This document shows, one piece after another, positions 1 through 11,032 of a stretch of 64,000 bases of DNA (the stretch's first letter is position 1; each line of letters opens with the position of its first letter). The position numbers and the translations under genes were made by a program. A model generated the notes under the pieces. It saw only the letters and a program-made list of their open reading frames with translations, was not told the origin of the DNA and made no database searches. The DNA is from Incurvaria masculella (Eukaryota > Arthropoda > Insecta > Lepidoptera > Incurvariidae), in the NCBI GenBank assembly GCA_946894095.1, contig OX335651.1, forward strand, positions 14,592,501-14,656,500, in the 5' to 3' direction.

Positions 1-15
1 GAATTTTCTTAAAAA

Positions 16-1512
16 ATGCGAAGAAACTTTTTCCCCAACCTTTATTACAAGCTGGACCCAGCCTATTATGTCACATCTCCAGGCTTAAGTTGGGATGCTA
101 TGTTATTATACACAAAAGTAAAATTGGAGCTTGTATCGGACGTTGAAATTTACGAATTTTTAGAAAAGGGTGTTAGAGGAGGTCTGGCTCAATGTGTTCT
201 TAGATATGCTAAAGCTAACAATAAGTATCTAGCTGATTATGATGAAAGTGAAAAAACATCTTATTTGATGTATCTTGACTGCAACAATTTATACGGACTT
301 GCAATGATGATGAAATTACCTATATCGCAATTTCGTTTTCTCAGTGAAAATGAGATAGAGAGTCTTAACATCTGCTCTGTTAGTGATAAGGCGAATATTG
401 GATACATATTGGAAGTAGATATTTACTACCCCGATGACTTGCATGATGCTCATTCCGATCTACCATTTGCCCCAGAAAAATTTACACCAATAGGTGGTAA
501 AAATCCTAAACTCATCGCAAGTTTGCACCACAAGCAGAACTATGTAATACACTACATTCATTTAAAATTATGTATGAAACATGGATTACTATTAAAAAAG
601 GTTCACAGAATTCTTGCATTCAAACAAGAAGACTTTTTGAAGACCTATATCGAGCTCAATACCTCCCTCCGTAAATCAGCTAAGTCGGAATTTGAAAAGG
701 ATAATTTTAAATTGTACAACAATGCTATATTCGGTAAAACTATTGAAAACAAGCGAAAGCAGTCTGAAGTTAAACTGGTCAACGTGTGGAGAGATGAGTC
801 AAATGTGACAAATAAAGTTATTAGCGCTAATAATTTGATTGCCCGACCTAATTTTAAAAGCATATCTGTTTTTACCGAAAACTTGGCTGCAGTTCAGTTA
901 TATCCTACTGAAATAGTTCTTGATAGACCTATATACATAGGATTTGCAGTTTTAGAATTAGCTAAAGCACACTTGTACAAATGTCATTACTCGGTTATGA
1001 AACCGTTTTATGGTAACAAAATAAATTTATGTTACACTGATACTGACAGTCTTCTTTACCATGTGTATACTGACGATTTCTATAAGGATATGAAAAACAA
1101 TTTATCACTATTTGACACGAGTAACTTTGCAGTAAATAATATCTTCAATTTGCCCAGCGTGAATATGAAAGTTCCAGGACTTTTCAAAGATGAATTAGGT
1201 GGTGTTCCTATATCAGAATTTGTAGGATTAAGAGCAAAGTTGTACTGTATAAATACTTCAGAATTCGATATTAAAAAGGCAAAAGGAGTCACTGCATCCG
1301 TAACAAAAAATATAAGCAAGGAGCAATATAAACAAACTTTACATACTGGTGAGCCCCTTCAACGCAGGATGCTTACAATTCGGTCTTTTAAGCATATGTT
1401 ATTCACCCAAGAAGTCAATAAATGTGTACTCGATAGAAGTGATGATAAGCGGCAGTTATTTAAGAACAAGTACCGTACTTTACCATGGGGGCATTATAAA
1501 ACCATGTTTTGA
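16..1512 (+). CDS. B-family DNA polymerase, C-terminal catalytic part (Polinton/adintovirus-type), frameshifted at its 5' side
   Basis: This 498-residue frame is the catalytic half of a protein-primed-type family B DNA polymerase, as carried by Polinton/Maverick elements and related insect viruses. Visible motifs are motif A around D88 (LDCNNLYG), the conserved DLHDAHSDLPFAPE stretch at 141-154, motif B at 234-242 (YNNAIFGKT), and motif C at 340-345 (YTDTDS, metal-binding D342 and D344). The C-terminus ends in the family's DDKR...GHYK pattern. Full proteins are about twice as long; the exonuclease half would lie upstream of the window. An in-frame TAA sits at 10-12, just before the first ATG, while another frame at 2-19 reads NFLKKC, which fits the family better there. 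A frameshift near 16-40 is therefore likely, and the annotated ATG is probably not a native start. There is no internal stop in 498 codons, so the decay is recent or the copy is selected. No capsid, integrase or ATPase gene was recognised downstream. Confidence 0.85.
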   Translation: MRRNFFPNLYYKLDPAYYVTSPGLSWDAMLLYTKVKLELVSDVEIYEFLEKGVRGGLAQCVLRYAKANNKYLADYDESEKTSYLMYLDCNNLYGLAMMMKLPISQFRFLSENEIESLNICSVSDKANIGYILEVDIYYPDDLHDAHSDLPFAPEKFTPIGGKNPKLIASLHHKQNYVIHYIHLKLCMKHGLLLKKVHRILAFKQEDFLKTYIELNTSLRKSAKSEFEKDNFKLYNNAIFGKTIENKRKQSEVKLVNVWRDESNVTNKVISANNLIARPNFKSISVFTENLAAVQLYPTEIVLDRPIYIGFAVLELAKAHLYKCHYSVMKPFYGNKINLCYTDTDSLLYHVYTDDFYKDMKNNLSLFDTSNFAVNNIFNLPSVNMKVPGLFKDELGGVPISEFVGLRAKLYCINTSEFDIKKAKGVTASVTKNISKEQYKQTLHTGEPLQRRMLTIRSFKHMLFTQEVNKCVLDRSDDKRQLFKNKYRTLPWGHYKTMF

Positions 1513-1645
1513 TGTGTTTAATTTTAGGTTTGTCTAATTTTAAGAAATATATTTTAATTTAAGATTTGTCTAATTTTAAGAAGTATTTTCTCTTGAATAT
1601 GTTTGAAAATATAAATACTGTGCCACAAATGTATGTGAAATCTTG

Positions 1646-1660
1646 AATAAATACAATAAA
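1646..1660 (+). terminator. two AATAAA polyadenylation signals behind the polymerase ORF
   Basis: AATAAA occurs at 1646-1651 and 1655-1660, about 135 bases after the polymerase stop codon. Between them and the stop are two direct repeats of about 40 bp (near 1520 and 1560) sharing TTTGTCTAATTTTAAGAA. The placement suits a 3' UTR. Confidence 0.45.
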
Positions 1661-1742
1661 CATCATAAAAATGGTTTTATTATTGTTATTATTATTATTA
1701 GTCATATTACAAAAATAATTTATTTAACTGAAATGCGTATAG

Positions 1743-2012
1743 AGATCTGGCGGTCTAGCAGGTTATTTTACTCGTAATTTCAAGTTCGAGTAAAACGGAC
1801 GAGCAGCCGTTTTGGTATTGTCTTAACTGCTTAATGTGCAAAGTAAGTGAACACAAACACTAGCTAGAGCTACGGGTTGAAGTGAACTCAAACTTAGTGT
1901 TTGTGCACACTAACTTCGCGCATTAAGCAGTTAAGACAATACCAAAACGGCTGCTCGTCCGTTTTACTCGAACTCAAAATACCGTGTAAAATAGGCGGGT
2001 AAACCCCCCGAT
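1743..2012. mobile_element. fold-back MITE with long inverted arms
   Basis: Arms at about 1781-1855 and 1905-1975 are near-perfect inverted copies (both contain GAGTAAAACGGACGAGCAGC). Weaker complementarity runs outward to about 1743 and 2012. There is no coding capacity. Degenerate relatives with the same CGTCCGTTTTACTCGAACTC core and a GGTAGACC...C edge occur at about 46320-46460 and 30700-30860. Confidence 0.7.
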
Positions 2013-2093
2013 TAAATGTTAACATGCCAACATTATGCTCTTATTTAAAGGTATAAATGACTTAAAAAGTATGATCTGAGTTCTATGGCAATA

Positions 2094-2317
2094 CCGGGTG
2101 TTAACGGGGAATTGTCCTAAAGTTAACCAGGTATTCCTTGGCATTTGAACAAAAAAGGACGATAACTAATATCCGACTCAAAAAATCGTCTGCCCTATAC
2201 ATTTTTAAAATCATTTTCAGAGAGAATGCGGCAGACGAATTTTTGAGTCGGATATTAGTTATCATCCTTTTTTGTTCAAATGCCAAGGAATATCTGGTCG
2301 ATGTACAGACTAAAGCC
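2094..2317. mobile_element. hairpin MITE
   Basis: An inverted repeat with arms of about 63 bp at 95% identity by eye (2132-2194 and 2231-2292; both hold TTCCTTGGCATTTGAACAAA) around a loop of about 36 bp. Weaker pairing extends out to GGTGTTAACGGGG / CCCCGTCAACACC at the two ends. The two overlapping ORFs of 61-72 codons are only the two strands of these arms. No clear target-site duplication was seen. Confidence 0.7.
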
Positions 2318-2567
2318 CCGTCAACACCTTTGTATATCAGTGTGACGTATCACTGATTTAGTGAATATAAACATGCAAATATAAACACTTTATTTAAAAA
2401 AAATTAAACCGGTTTGGTATGGATGGAAAGTAGTAATGCTTAACCCTCAAAATTTGATTTGAGACTACAATATGGTGTTAATTGAAGGGTTTGAATGTGA
2501 ATAGACTTTCGTTTGCAATTATTTTACATTTGAGATGTACTACGGTTATTTCGAGCACCTAAAGTGT

Positions 2568-2651
2568 GTTGGGTTGACCGAGTTGGCTATGGTGTTGAGC
2601 CTAAGCTCCGGTTAGCTGGAAGGGAGCGTGGGTTCAAATCCCACACCCAAC
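2568..2651 (+). tRNA. tRNA-Leu(UAA)-like gene or tRNA-derived pseudogene, type II
   Basis: An 84-nt cloverleaf: a perfect 7-bp acceptor stem (GTTGGGT/ACCCAAC), a 3-bp D stem (ACC/GGT), a long variable arm, and a perfect 5-bp T stem (GTGGG/CCCAC) with loop TTCAAAT. A box (GACCGAGTTGG-like) and B box (GGTTCAAATCC) fit pol III. The anticodon loop CCTAAGC puts TAA at 34-36 and resembles tRNA-Leu(UAA), but U33 is C and the anticodon stem has an A-C mismatch plus G-T pairs. A T4 run at 2658-2661 could terminate transcription. The paired acceptor argues against simple decay, while the anticodon arm argues against a normal elongator tRNA. Confidence 0.5.
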
Positions 2652-2749
2652 ATATTGTTTTATTTTTCCATAAAATGTATTGAATTTTAAAATAAAAAAG
2701 ACACTTGTTTTCTTTTTAATTTAATGGATACATTAAACAAATACTTAAA

Positions 2750-3127
2750 CTAAATCTCCATATTCACAATATTCTTCGAAATCTTACTTATCAATGATTC
2801 AGCTAAATCCAAAACTTCATCATAACCTTCATGCACTGCGTACTGTGCTTGTATAGCTGGATTTGGATTTGAGCTGTTACCACTCAGCCCGACATCATGA
2901 ATTTGAATCTTTACTATAAAGCGAGGGCGGTGTTGTGCCGGGGAAGACACATAGGACGAGATGTATGCAGACTTGCAGCCAGTGCTGGCGCCACGGCCAT
3001 CGCCGCTCCCACAGCCCACGCCTCCGCCACCGCCTCCGCTAGCATCACTGCTGCTACCACCGCCGCCGACACCCGCTCTCTTATGTTGGGTGGTATTCAT
3101 GTTCACGTAGATGCCGGTGGTATCGTA
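2750..3127 (-). CDS. 3'-terminal coding exon of an unidentified minus-strand gene
   Basis: On the minus strand a strong acceptor (TTTAAATGATTTGTTGCAG) ends at 3128 and opens a 125-codon frame starting YDTTGIYVN and ending at a TAG at 2752-2750. Its composition differs from the AT-rich surroundings. Residues 20-50 are a Gly/Ser-rich linker. The last 60 residues look structured (PRFIVKIQIHDVG, then a helix-like LDLAESLISKISKNIV). I do not recognise the family. Upstream exons must lie at higher coordinates; candidates are 10771-10872 and 47772-47929, but linkage is unproven. An ATTAAA on the minus strand near 2720 may be the poly(A) signal. Confidence 0.6.
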   Translation of the reverse strand, partial: YDTTGIYVNMNTTQHKRAGVGGGGSSSDASGGGGGGVGCGSGDGRGASTGCKSAYISSYVSSPAQHRPRFIVKIQIHDVGLSGNSSNPNPAIQAQYAVHEGYDEVLDLAESLISKISKNIVNMEI

Positions 3128-3476
3128 CTGCAACAAATCATTTAAATAAGTAGGTAAACACAAAACTTCAATTAGGTAATATTAACTTAGAGCGTTTGAA
3201 AGAGTTTTATAGTGCTAAGAATACAATATTACATGTTTTTAATTATGAACTAGACACTTATAAAGTAGTTCTCAAAAAAAACATTTAATATACTCACCGA
3301 CACGTTCTCCATTATGTGAAGTGGAATCCGCACTGACATAAAATATAAGTAGTAGATCATTACTACCACTATACGTTGCTAAACTTGTCGAGACATGTCA
3401 CGGATATTACATGCTCACATTTCTTCCGGAATGAACAAACACGAAGAACATGAAATATTTGAGCCCGCTAAGCAAT
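3128..3476. other. intron-like or intergenic sequence
   Basis: AT-rich sequence upstream of the terminal exon. If the gene continues, this is the 3' part of its last intron. No motif stands out. Confidence 0.3.
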
Positions 3477-3647
3477 CTAAGGGCCGAGTGCACGAAAGGA
3501 ACAAAAATCAAAATCAACGTCAACGTACGATTAAACACGTCACTTTGTATGAAAAGCATGGAAGGGACTCCATGCGGTTTACTATAAGTGACGTGTTTGA
3601 ACATTGATTAACTCGGCCGTCTCTTCGTGCAACCGGGGCTAAGTAAC
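3477..3647. mobile_element. MITE with about 20-bp TIRs, family M1, copy 1
   Basis: Ends CTAAGGGCCGAGTGCACGAA and, inverted, CTTAGCCCCGGTTGCACGAA. Inside is a second inverted pair (AAACACGTCAC ... GTGACGTGTTT). A second, oppositely oriented copy lies at 45226-45393. A TAA-type target duplication is possible, which would suit PIF/Harbinger, but this is not certain. Confidence 0.6.
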
Positions 3648-3918
3648 TAACAAGTACATCAACGCAATTTCGAACGGAATCAAATCATAGGAACAGAGCT
3701 AACGAAATGGGACAACAGCATCATGCTACACGTTTGCGTTGAAATCGTGTAACTTCGCCTCGCTTCACGTTCGCGAAAAACAGGCAAACATACCCATATT
3801 TACGGATACCTCATCATTTAGGTTTTTTATTAATGTTAAGATGATTTTCACCTAAGATTGGGGGGGCTGAAGAACGAAGCGATTAGCAAAGTGATTCAGT
3901 ATGCCCAATCTTACACTA

Positions 3919-4100
3919 CTGTTGTATGCGCGTAAAAATCGTTTTCAGGCGAACGAAATTTAAGTTTTTGATCAATAAACTCTACTTTTTAAAGTTAATT
4001 AATTATTTTTTTACGCTTTTTCAATGGATAAATATGTGGTCTTGTACCAAATAAATTAAGAATTTCTAAATTATATATGGTTTCAAAGTGCCGCCTAGTA
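3919..4100 (+). repeat. dispersed repeat R2, copy 1
   Basis: Shares the string TTTTCAGGCGAACGAAATTTA and about 170 bp of following sequence, by eye, with 47035-47235 in the same orientation. The family was not recognised. Confidence 0.45.
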
Positions 4101-6650
4101 AAAACCTGGCAAATAGGTGTCCACAAAAATATATTGTTTAAAGAATATAAGCAACGCATTTAAACCCTTTTACGGTCATACACTAGATAACAGTAAAACT
4201 TTGATATTTTGTCTTTTCGAGATCAAGAAAAAATAAAAATAAGGCTTTACATTTTTTTATAGTTTACTTTAAAAGGTAATAATAAAATTATAATTATTTT
4301 TAAAGCCTGCACGAATGTTAAATTTTTGGTTAAATTTTGGCATTTTAAAGTACTTGGGACAAACGCTGGAGCATTCTCGTAGCATCCGCTATATTGCTAC
4401 GTCTAGATCTCGCCTTACCGCGCTACTTCCACCTTGCCATGGAGAAGGTTAGCCTTTAGAAAAGTGGTTCACTCGGTATTCGATACATACTTTTTTGCAG
4501 CATAAAATTACTAACAAAAAAATGTTGTGACATTTTTTATCAATAATGCCTGAATTTTAAATAGGAATCACTTAGTTCTAGGTGCTGATAGGAATTTCAT
4601 CAGTACAGGAATCTTATATATTTTAGATTTTTAAGTTGCTCTCAATCTTAATGTCAATCATCATAATCTTGTATTTTCGAGGAGTTGCTTCGTAGAGTTC
4701 AGGTGTGTTTTAATATCTCTAACTTACTTGCAGCCCGACTTCTGCTGTTGGATATAAAGTAAACCAGGTGCATATTCCACATAATTTTATTTCATGAAAT
4801 TACATAATCATCTCTCACGATCGCTATGCCGGAGGTAATTTGCTGGGCGGGACTGCAATTCCAAGTTCTTCGAAGTAACGTCAACTGTGTTTGAGCGAGG
4901 TTTTGATTTTTGTTTAAGTAAACCGTTCGTTAAAAGCCTATTCGATATGTTGTATACATTTGTACTTCCACCATTCCCTGCTACCTTTTGTTATACAATT
5001 CTATTCGATTTCAATCGATAGGATAGTTAACGAAATTATGAGCAATACTTCCATCACTGGATGAGTCGTATTTATCCTCGCAAAGTTGACATAACTTCCA
5101 AACTACCATGCGATCGGGTCGTTAACCTCTTTATACCTTGTAGTGTATACCACTACTCAAAATGCCACCACGGAACATGTACCCCGAATGGGCCGAGTAA
5201 ATCGAAACATATACTTCCTGTTTCATCCGACCAACTAGCCGCAACACGTCGTCGCCATATTTAATGTAACTATCCTCCTTTGACTGATTTTTACTGATTA
5301 CAGGAAGCGCTAACCTAGTCGTCACTTCCGGTTGTCATTCAGTCACGAATGGTCATTCACTGGTTCGTTTCTTTAACAGTCCAGTTATTTAACTAATCTC
5401 ACCAATATATTTAAATTAAAACTGAATTATCTTTTTAATTTTGGGGTCGAGTTTCGAATCGGCTAGATGCTTCTTCAAACTATGTTTCAAGGACCCCAGG
5501 TTAAACTTTTGAGTACTTGCGCATTTCAAAGTTTGCCGACCCCACAGATAAAGAATCCAGAGGACCGGTTTGTTTTTATTTTGGAACTGTCGACAGTAGC
5601 CCACTATTCCCTGCCTTTTTCATGTTCTGCGAAGGTAGAAAGATACTGAGTGGCAGCATTTTTAGCTCTAAAGAGCATTCTGTATGGTTGAGTCGATAAA
5701 ATGCAAAGAGAGTCCCTACATCCCTTCGCATTTCGAGGGTACCAACATTTTTCAACTGAAAAAAAGATTATTTACTTTTGCCGACCGTGGTGTTTCTTAA
5801 TATTTTACTACACACATACCATTACGACACATTATATGTCTGCAAAATTATATTGTGTTTATTTTGTTTCCCTTGTGTACCATCTACATATTTTATGTTC
5901 CAGAGGGAAACGTAGTGGAAGAAGATTTTTTTATTATCATTTCTGTTTTTGGTATGTTATTTTGTTCTTCTGCGTTTTCTCTGTTATAAATATAAAAAAA
6001 TAATAATTAAAACAAACAATATAAAATAACAATTTTACACGTTATCGATATTGCGAAATGATCCTCGTGTGACCACTAACGCCGTGGGCGGCGGCACCGT
6101 CGGCCGTCACTTAATCAAGATGGATTCGATGTCCGCTAACGTGTTTATGTAAATGACACAAGATTGCAGATCACACCAAATAAGATTAATCGTAACAACT
6201 TGATACAAGTGCACCGGCCACTCCGCCTTTTCCGTGAATAGAAATTTGCATAGATACCACCGGACCTTATTTATCATGCGCCGACATTGGCTTAGATTAT
6301 TCAGAAGATATGCCAGTTGGACTTATGGATGGAAAATGTAATAGAGAGAAATTTTATTTCTTAACAATCGTTTTTTGAATGAATTTATGGCTTACCGCGC
6401 GTATGAGGGTAGGACCTTTCGGAGTCTCACATAGTATACACTTTTATTATGTGTATTATGTCCTACGTAAGTTTAAAACCTTCATATGAGGAACTACAAA
6501 ACAACTACTCCTGATTCGCAACTCCACCAGGGTAATTTCGTTTAAAAAGGTTTTTATTTGATAATTCAAAAACAATTATTTGAAAAAATCTGAATTTCGA
6601 CACCGCGCTACACCACGTCCGCTAAGAATCATCCAGATGAGACCAAAAGT
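4101..6650. other. gene-free AT-rich stretch
   Basis: No convincing exon, RNA gene or recognised repeat. Short ORFs of 60-100 codons (for example near 5701-6003) have codons of random AT-rich type and no splice or start context. A block at about 5443-5580 has GGGGTCG / CGACCCC edges, resembling a decayed palindromic element. Confidence 0.3.
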
Positions 6651-6872
6651 ACAAAAAACGGCCATATGCGAATCGGACTTGCACACGAAGGGTTCCGTTC
6701 CATCGCGCAAGATTTACCACAAAAAATCACGTTTTTTATAAAAAAAAATTATTAGCTATTTGTTGTTATAGCGGCAAAAATGATCATTTCTGTGAAAATT
6801 TCAGCTACATTACTATTACGGTTCATGAGATACAGCTATGTGACAGATGGACGGACGGACGGACGGATAACA
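6651..6872 (+). repeat. dispersed lepidopteran repeat with (GGAC)n core, copy 1
   Basis: Carries the family hallmarks in order: CGGCC...CGGACTTGCACACGAAGG, GGGTTCCGT, TTGTTGTTATAGCGGCAAAA, TTCATGAGATACAGC, and a short (GGAC)n run at the 3' side. Further copies lie at 12610-12800, 20680-20985 and 42080-42210 (+) and 54090-54385 and 55640-55980 (-). Longer copies end in an inverted GGTACGGAACCC, so complete units start and end in complementary GGGTTCCGTACC-like blocks. Confidence 0.65.
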
Positions 6873-8082
6873 AGCATGCAATAATAATCGTCGACAATCA
6901 ACTTGCACAGGAATTTACATCTCGTATAGGGAATCGACACAATTGAATTACATGTCTTGTGTCTGTTTTGTTTCAAGAAGGTGCATCTGAGGAATCCATG
7001 GGGTGATGAGCGGACTGTAAGGATACACGATAAGGACAGGGCTCTGTAGCAGTGGATCCGGTACTGAAAAGCTAAATAATATTTGAGTATATGGTTATAT
7101 TTCGGCGCTTGCCATTTTCAGAACATTGTAAGGATTCAATTTATATATCTGGCAGTGCGATTAGTTACATGATTGGAGAGAGGGTATATTTTGGGGTCGG
7201 CCCATACAAAAAGGGAAAACTAGTTCCTACCTACTTCATTACTAAACATGTTTGGTTTCAATGATGCCAACAACATCACCTAAATAGTCCGTATTCGTCT
7301 ATATTTTTAAATTGAATCAAAGTTTTTATTTTACTCAAATACTAAATGCTTAAAATGGAATTAAAAATATACAAATTTAAGTTGATACGCATGCAAAACC
7401 AAACTGCTTTTAACTCAGTAATTTATGAGAAAAACTAATTTATGAAAACATAGAAGACAAAAAATATATACGAGAAAAAAAATGTGCATGTTTCAGAAAA
7501 CAGGTTTCTCCTGTGGGTAGCTGTGCGACATCTTAGTCAGTAAATATTTGGCCGTTTCAATTTTAAAATGTAGGCTCTTTAAAAAATCCACTAATTTATT
7601 GTTACAGTGACGTTATTGTGATAACGGCAAGGAAGGCAATGTTAGCCTGAGGGTATGTCCGTGGGGCCCCTTAACCTACATAGTAGTTACTACTCTGGTT
7701 ACTCAGCGCTTCCCCACCCCCGCTATCTAACCGATACCGTCAATTAGGGTTACGTTAATAAAAGGGGTAACCTTGATAATTTGCCCCAGCTAACTTTTAA
7801 CGAACGGATTACTTTAACGATGATCAATTAACCTAGCTCAAAGACAGTTCACTTTACTTTGATGTACTTGGTAGCCCTGCCAGGCTAATACTACCTCACG
7901 ATACTTTTTTCTCCGTGATAAGATGTCGGGAATCAAGTTAGATTTAGCATTCACTACCGCCATATACTAAAGAGGAAAGTATAGATTTACAAATTACGTC
8001 ATACCAGGGTTAAATAGGGAAAATAAAAGTCCACAGGTGGCGTGCCATTCACAATTCCAAATATATTAAATGCAAACCTTGT
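6873..8082. other. gene-free stretch
   Basis: No exon, RNA gene or clear repeat recognised. The GGGGTCGGCCC at about 7193-7204 resembles the edge of the decayed element near 5443. Confidence 0.3.
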
Positions 8083-8458
8083 ATTTTATGTGACTGGACA
8101 TGGATGGCTAATACCACAAGTTTTGTCATGGTATTAGCCCAACACACCACATGGGAACTAGGTGCCATGCCAGGACCTTCCTTATATTGCACGGCTACAT
8201 TGAACTGGATGGAAAACACGGACAATTTTCATTGCCGCTTCGACCATCGTTCATCCAATGCGATGGTACCAACCCGGGCGGGATAAACCCTATCACCTAG
8301 TAAGTAAGGAAGGGGAACTACAGCTTAACGTGGAATCCGAACCACGGCCAGCCTCTCTCAACGGTCGAATGGTCACCCATCCAAGACCAGACCGGACCCA
8401 GCGTTGCTTAACTTCGGAGAGCGATCGCCGAAGTGTGGCGCCACTGGGCCACTGAGGC
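8083..8458 (-). mobile_element. SINE family S, copy with 5S rRNA-derived head
   Basis: The SINE body (8083-8367) is shared with six other loci in the window. On the minus strand it is preceded, at about 8440-8368, by a segment strikingly like the 3' half of 5S rRNA: CTCCGAAGTTAAGCAACG, then TGGTCTTGGATGGGTGACC. These are the A-box and C-box parts of the internal 5S promoter. The copy at 13062-13470 has a tRNA-like head on the same body instead. The overlapping ORFs are not coding. Confidence 0.7.
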
Positions 8459-9547
8459 TGACATTACTTCATTTACAGTAAAAAATACCGTTTTCACCAC
8501 GCATACCTAGGCAACATTTGGGATCAAGCTTAGTTTAATGACGGTGTAATAAGTTCTGGCAGTGACGGGAGATGGCGCTGGTTAGAAACTGGGTAGTACC
8601 AGCGAAAATGAGCAGTCTTTGGCAAGTTATTGTACGTTGTATAACGTTAGCTATCCATACCTTCTCTTTAATCAATGCTAATGCTTATTTATTTGATCAA
8701 CTGATATCAGAAAGTAGGGTAAACAACGCTTTATTCTTATCCCCTCTCATTCTTTCGAATTATAAATATATCGAAATATAAACTAATATATTTAAAAAAA
8801 ATATCACAATTATGTTATTATTTTATCAACATTTCTTGATTATTTATACAATTACTGTATTTATCTAAATTTCATTCGTTGGCTTTACGTAAAATAAAAA
8901 AGTTTATGCTCAAAACTCTTTTGGCCTTTTGCCGAAAAAAAAAAACTCTCTTTTCCCATCTTCCCACGGCTTTCATCGGCCGTGTGAGGCGACAAACTCC
9001 GTTCCATTGAGCCGCCGCTTCCGCTCGGATCTGATACGATTCATTAGTGTAATGGCCTTTTAATATTTCAAAGAGTGTGTTGATTGAAATTTTTTTGAAA
9101 GTGTTGCGCGTTGCTCGGCGAGCAAGCGCCGTTCCTTTGTGGTGCGCCCTTGGAGCAGGTGTCACGTCTGACGGCCTTATTCGCGTCTGCCGCCTCCGCT
9201 TTAGATGCCGCCTTCGCCTGAGCTATACTATGCCTTAGACACCGCCGCCCTGACTCCAAAGCGACCAGAAACCAAAGGCTCTCAGACCAAAAAAATTAAC
9301 CTAATCTGTGTCTTGATTTCTAAGTACGAGCACCTGTGTGTTTGATTAAAAAGTGCTTTTATGCATATTTTTGTTATTTTTTTAGGTTTATTTACTAGTT
9401 ACTTTTTGGTCAGAAATAAAATATAATTTATTAGACCGTACTTTGGCATTGGAACTTCCAGGAACAGGCATAAAAATGGATATTCTCGTGTTGATATAAC
9501 ATGGACAATGCCGCTTCAATCATATAATATCCAATGCTTATCGTACT
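8459..9547. other. non-coding stretch
   Basis: 8871-9290 is richer in GC than its flanks and includes CGGCCGTGTGAGGCGACAAA. It looks like transposon remains, but no family was recognised. The minus-strand frames here lack splice or start support. Confidence 0.25.
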
Positions 9548-9785
9548 GTAGCGAGCACACAGCGCGCGCGACACCGCCATGACGTCGGCCAATGAAATGA
9601 GAGTTCTTTCACGACGCGCTCCGTATTTATGTAAACCGTGGCGTTGCCGTCGCTTGATAGGCTATAAGTATGGGAGCACTCGTTAATAAAGCATTCAATA
9701 TACAACAAGTCTTTCGATACATCAGAACTCCTAAAGTGGTGACCCCGACGTGATGGCGGTGTCGCGCGCGCTTTGTGCTCGCTAC
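9548..9785. mobile_element. 238-bp TIR element with LTR-like interior and ACT target duplication
   Basis: The outer 40 bp at each end are inverted copies with about two mismatches (starting GTAGCGAGCACA and including GCGCGCGCGACACCGCCAT). ACT flanks both sides (9545-9547 and 9786-9788), fitting a 3-bp duplication. The interior carries a CCAAT, a TATAAGTA and an AATAAA in LTR-like order, followed by GGTGACCCCGACGTG, which resembles primer-binding-site sequence of some insect LTR elements. The LTR resemblance is weak inference. Confidence 0.5.
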
Positions 9786-10770
9786 ACTACTCCTCGGACT
9801 ACTAACTCGGACAGGTTTGACTCTACTATGTAGCAAGTTACCTAGAGTGTTACACGCATCCGACCTATGGAGTGAACCGCATTTTCTACGAAATTGAGTA
9901 CTGGCATCTCAGATGATAAAGAAACTGGCTCAAACGCCAGGATTTGAACCCACACAATGACACCGGAAACCACAGTCACACAGGCCACACACCACAATAC
10001 ATAGTATAATATGCGAATCAAGATTACAGACATTCGCACAGACAACGCACCCTAACAAATATCAGAACTCGGCACGTTTCCATACAAATTCAGCTATCTA
10101 CAATATTATTGCTCTCAAACAATAACTAAGATGCAATCGTTAAAGTGTAGCAAAACGTAAAATAAGTCGTCAGACGAGTCTGGACGGCCATTCGCGGAGA
10201 CCAGTGGGCCGGCACTGATCCGGCGTTGGCCGCTCGACTGGAAACGTGTTCTGCGTCTGTCGTATTTTCTTGTCTCAATTAACACTCCACGCTTAGGAGT
10301 TTCAGAGCGCAGCGCCTCGATCGGGCTTACTACATATCACACGATACTTTTCGCGTTCTTGAATATTCAAAAGTCATATTAAGGCTGTCGTGAAGTCATA
10401 GGAAAACTCAAATTAGATTTTTTTAAGAAATGCATTCTTTGTCCATTGACCAAGGCACAATTTTGCACGCAGCGAATTCTTCTTTCAGGCCCTAACGGTT
10501 CCCTACCATAAACATTTTTCAGATTTTATAAAAAAAAATCGCTTGAAAACCACATATTTAGTAGTTGAGAGCAGTTATCACCCGTAGTATGGGAAATTGT
10601 AACGACTCTTTTCAGGAGAGTGATAATATACTAATGAGCTTATTCGTTGGTTGTATCTGGCATTCGCCTTGTGACCCACGAAGAAACCTATGAACCTTAC
10701 TCTTTCTTTAATCAATGTGTCCTTGCTTCACGTCGATTATATATACATACATATCACATTCCTTGTTTAC

Positions 10771-10872
10771 CTTTTGTTTCGGAATCGGCTCTCCAAGTTC
10801 CTGAGCCAGCCTTTCCCGTATTTCCTCCAGAACTGCTCCAACCACCCAGGCCGGTTTCCAGATAATTGATTT
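10771..10872 (-). CDS. candidate internal coding exon
   Basis: Thirty-four codons on the minus strand, GC-rich against their flanks, encoding an amphipathic-helix-like stretch (AVLEEIRERLAQELGEPI). The donor is good (CAAAAG|GTAAAC at 10771/10770). The acceptor is weaker (ACACGAAG|AAATC at 10873/10872). Length is a multiple of three. It might belong to the same gene as 2750-3127. The family was not recognised. Confidence 0.35.
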
Positions 10873-11032
10873 CTTCGTGTTATGCAAAAAGTGAAATGGC
10901 AACTAACAAGATCAGCTCAATAATATACCGTTATTTTGTTGTAAGGCTTCAGTAGGATTCGTCGATTTTTACATGCAACCGTGGTTATATATTGTGGTTA
11001 TGTAGTGACGCTAGTGACATCGTCATAAGCTG

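Noticed and set aside
2101..2356. Two near-identical ORFs on opposite strands
   Set aside because: They are the two arms of a hairpin MITE.
9940..10010. Possible minus-strand tRNA (GGTTCAAATCC B box)
   Set aside because: A B box is present, but no A box or cloverleaf could be built; at most a decayed SINE.
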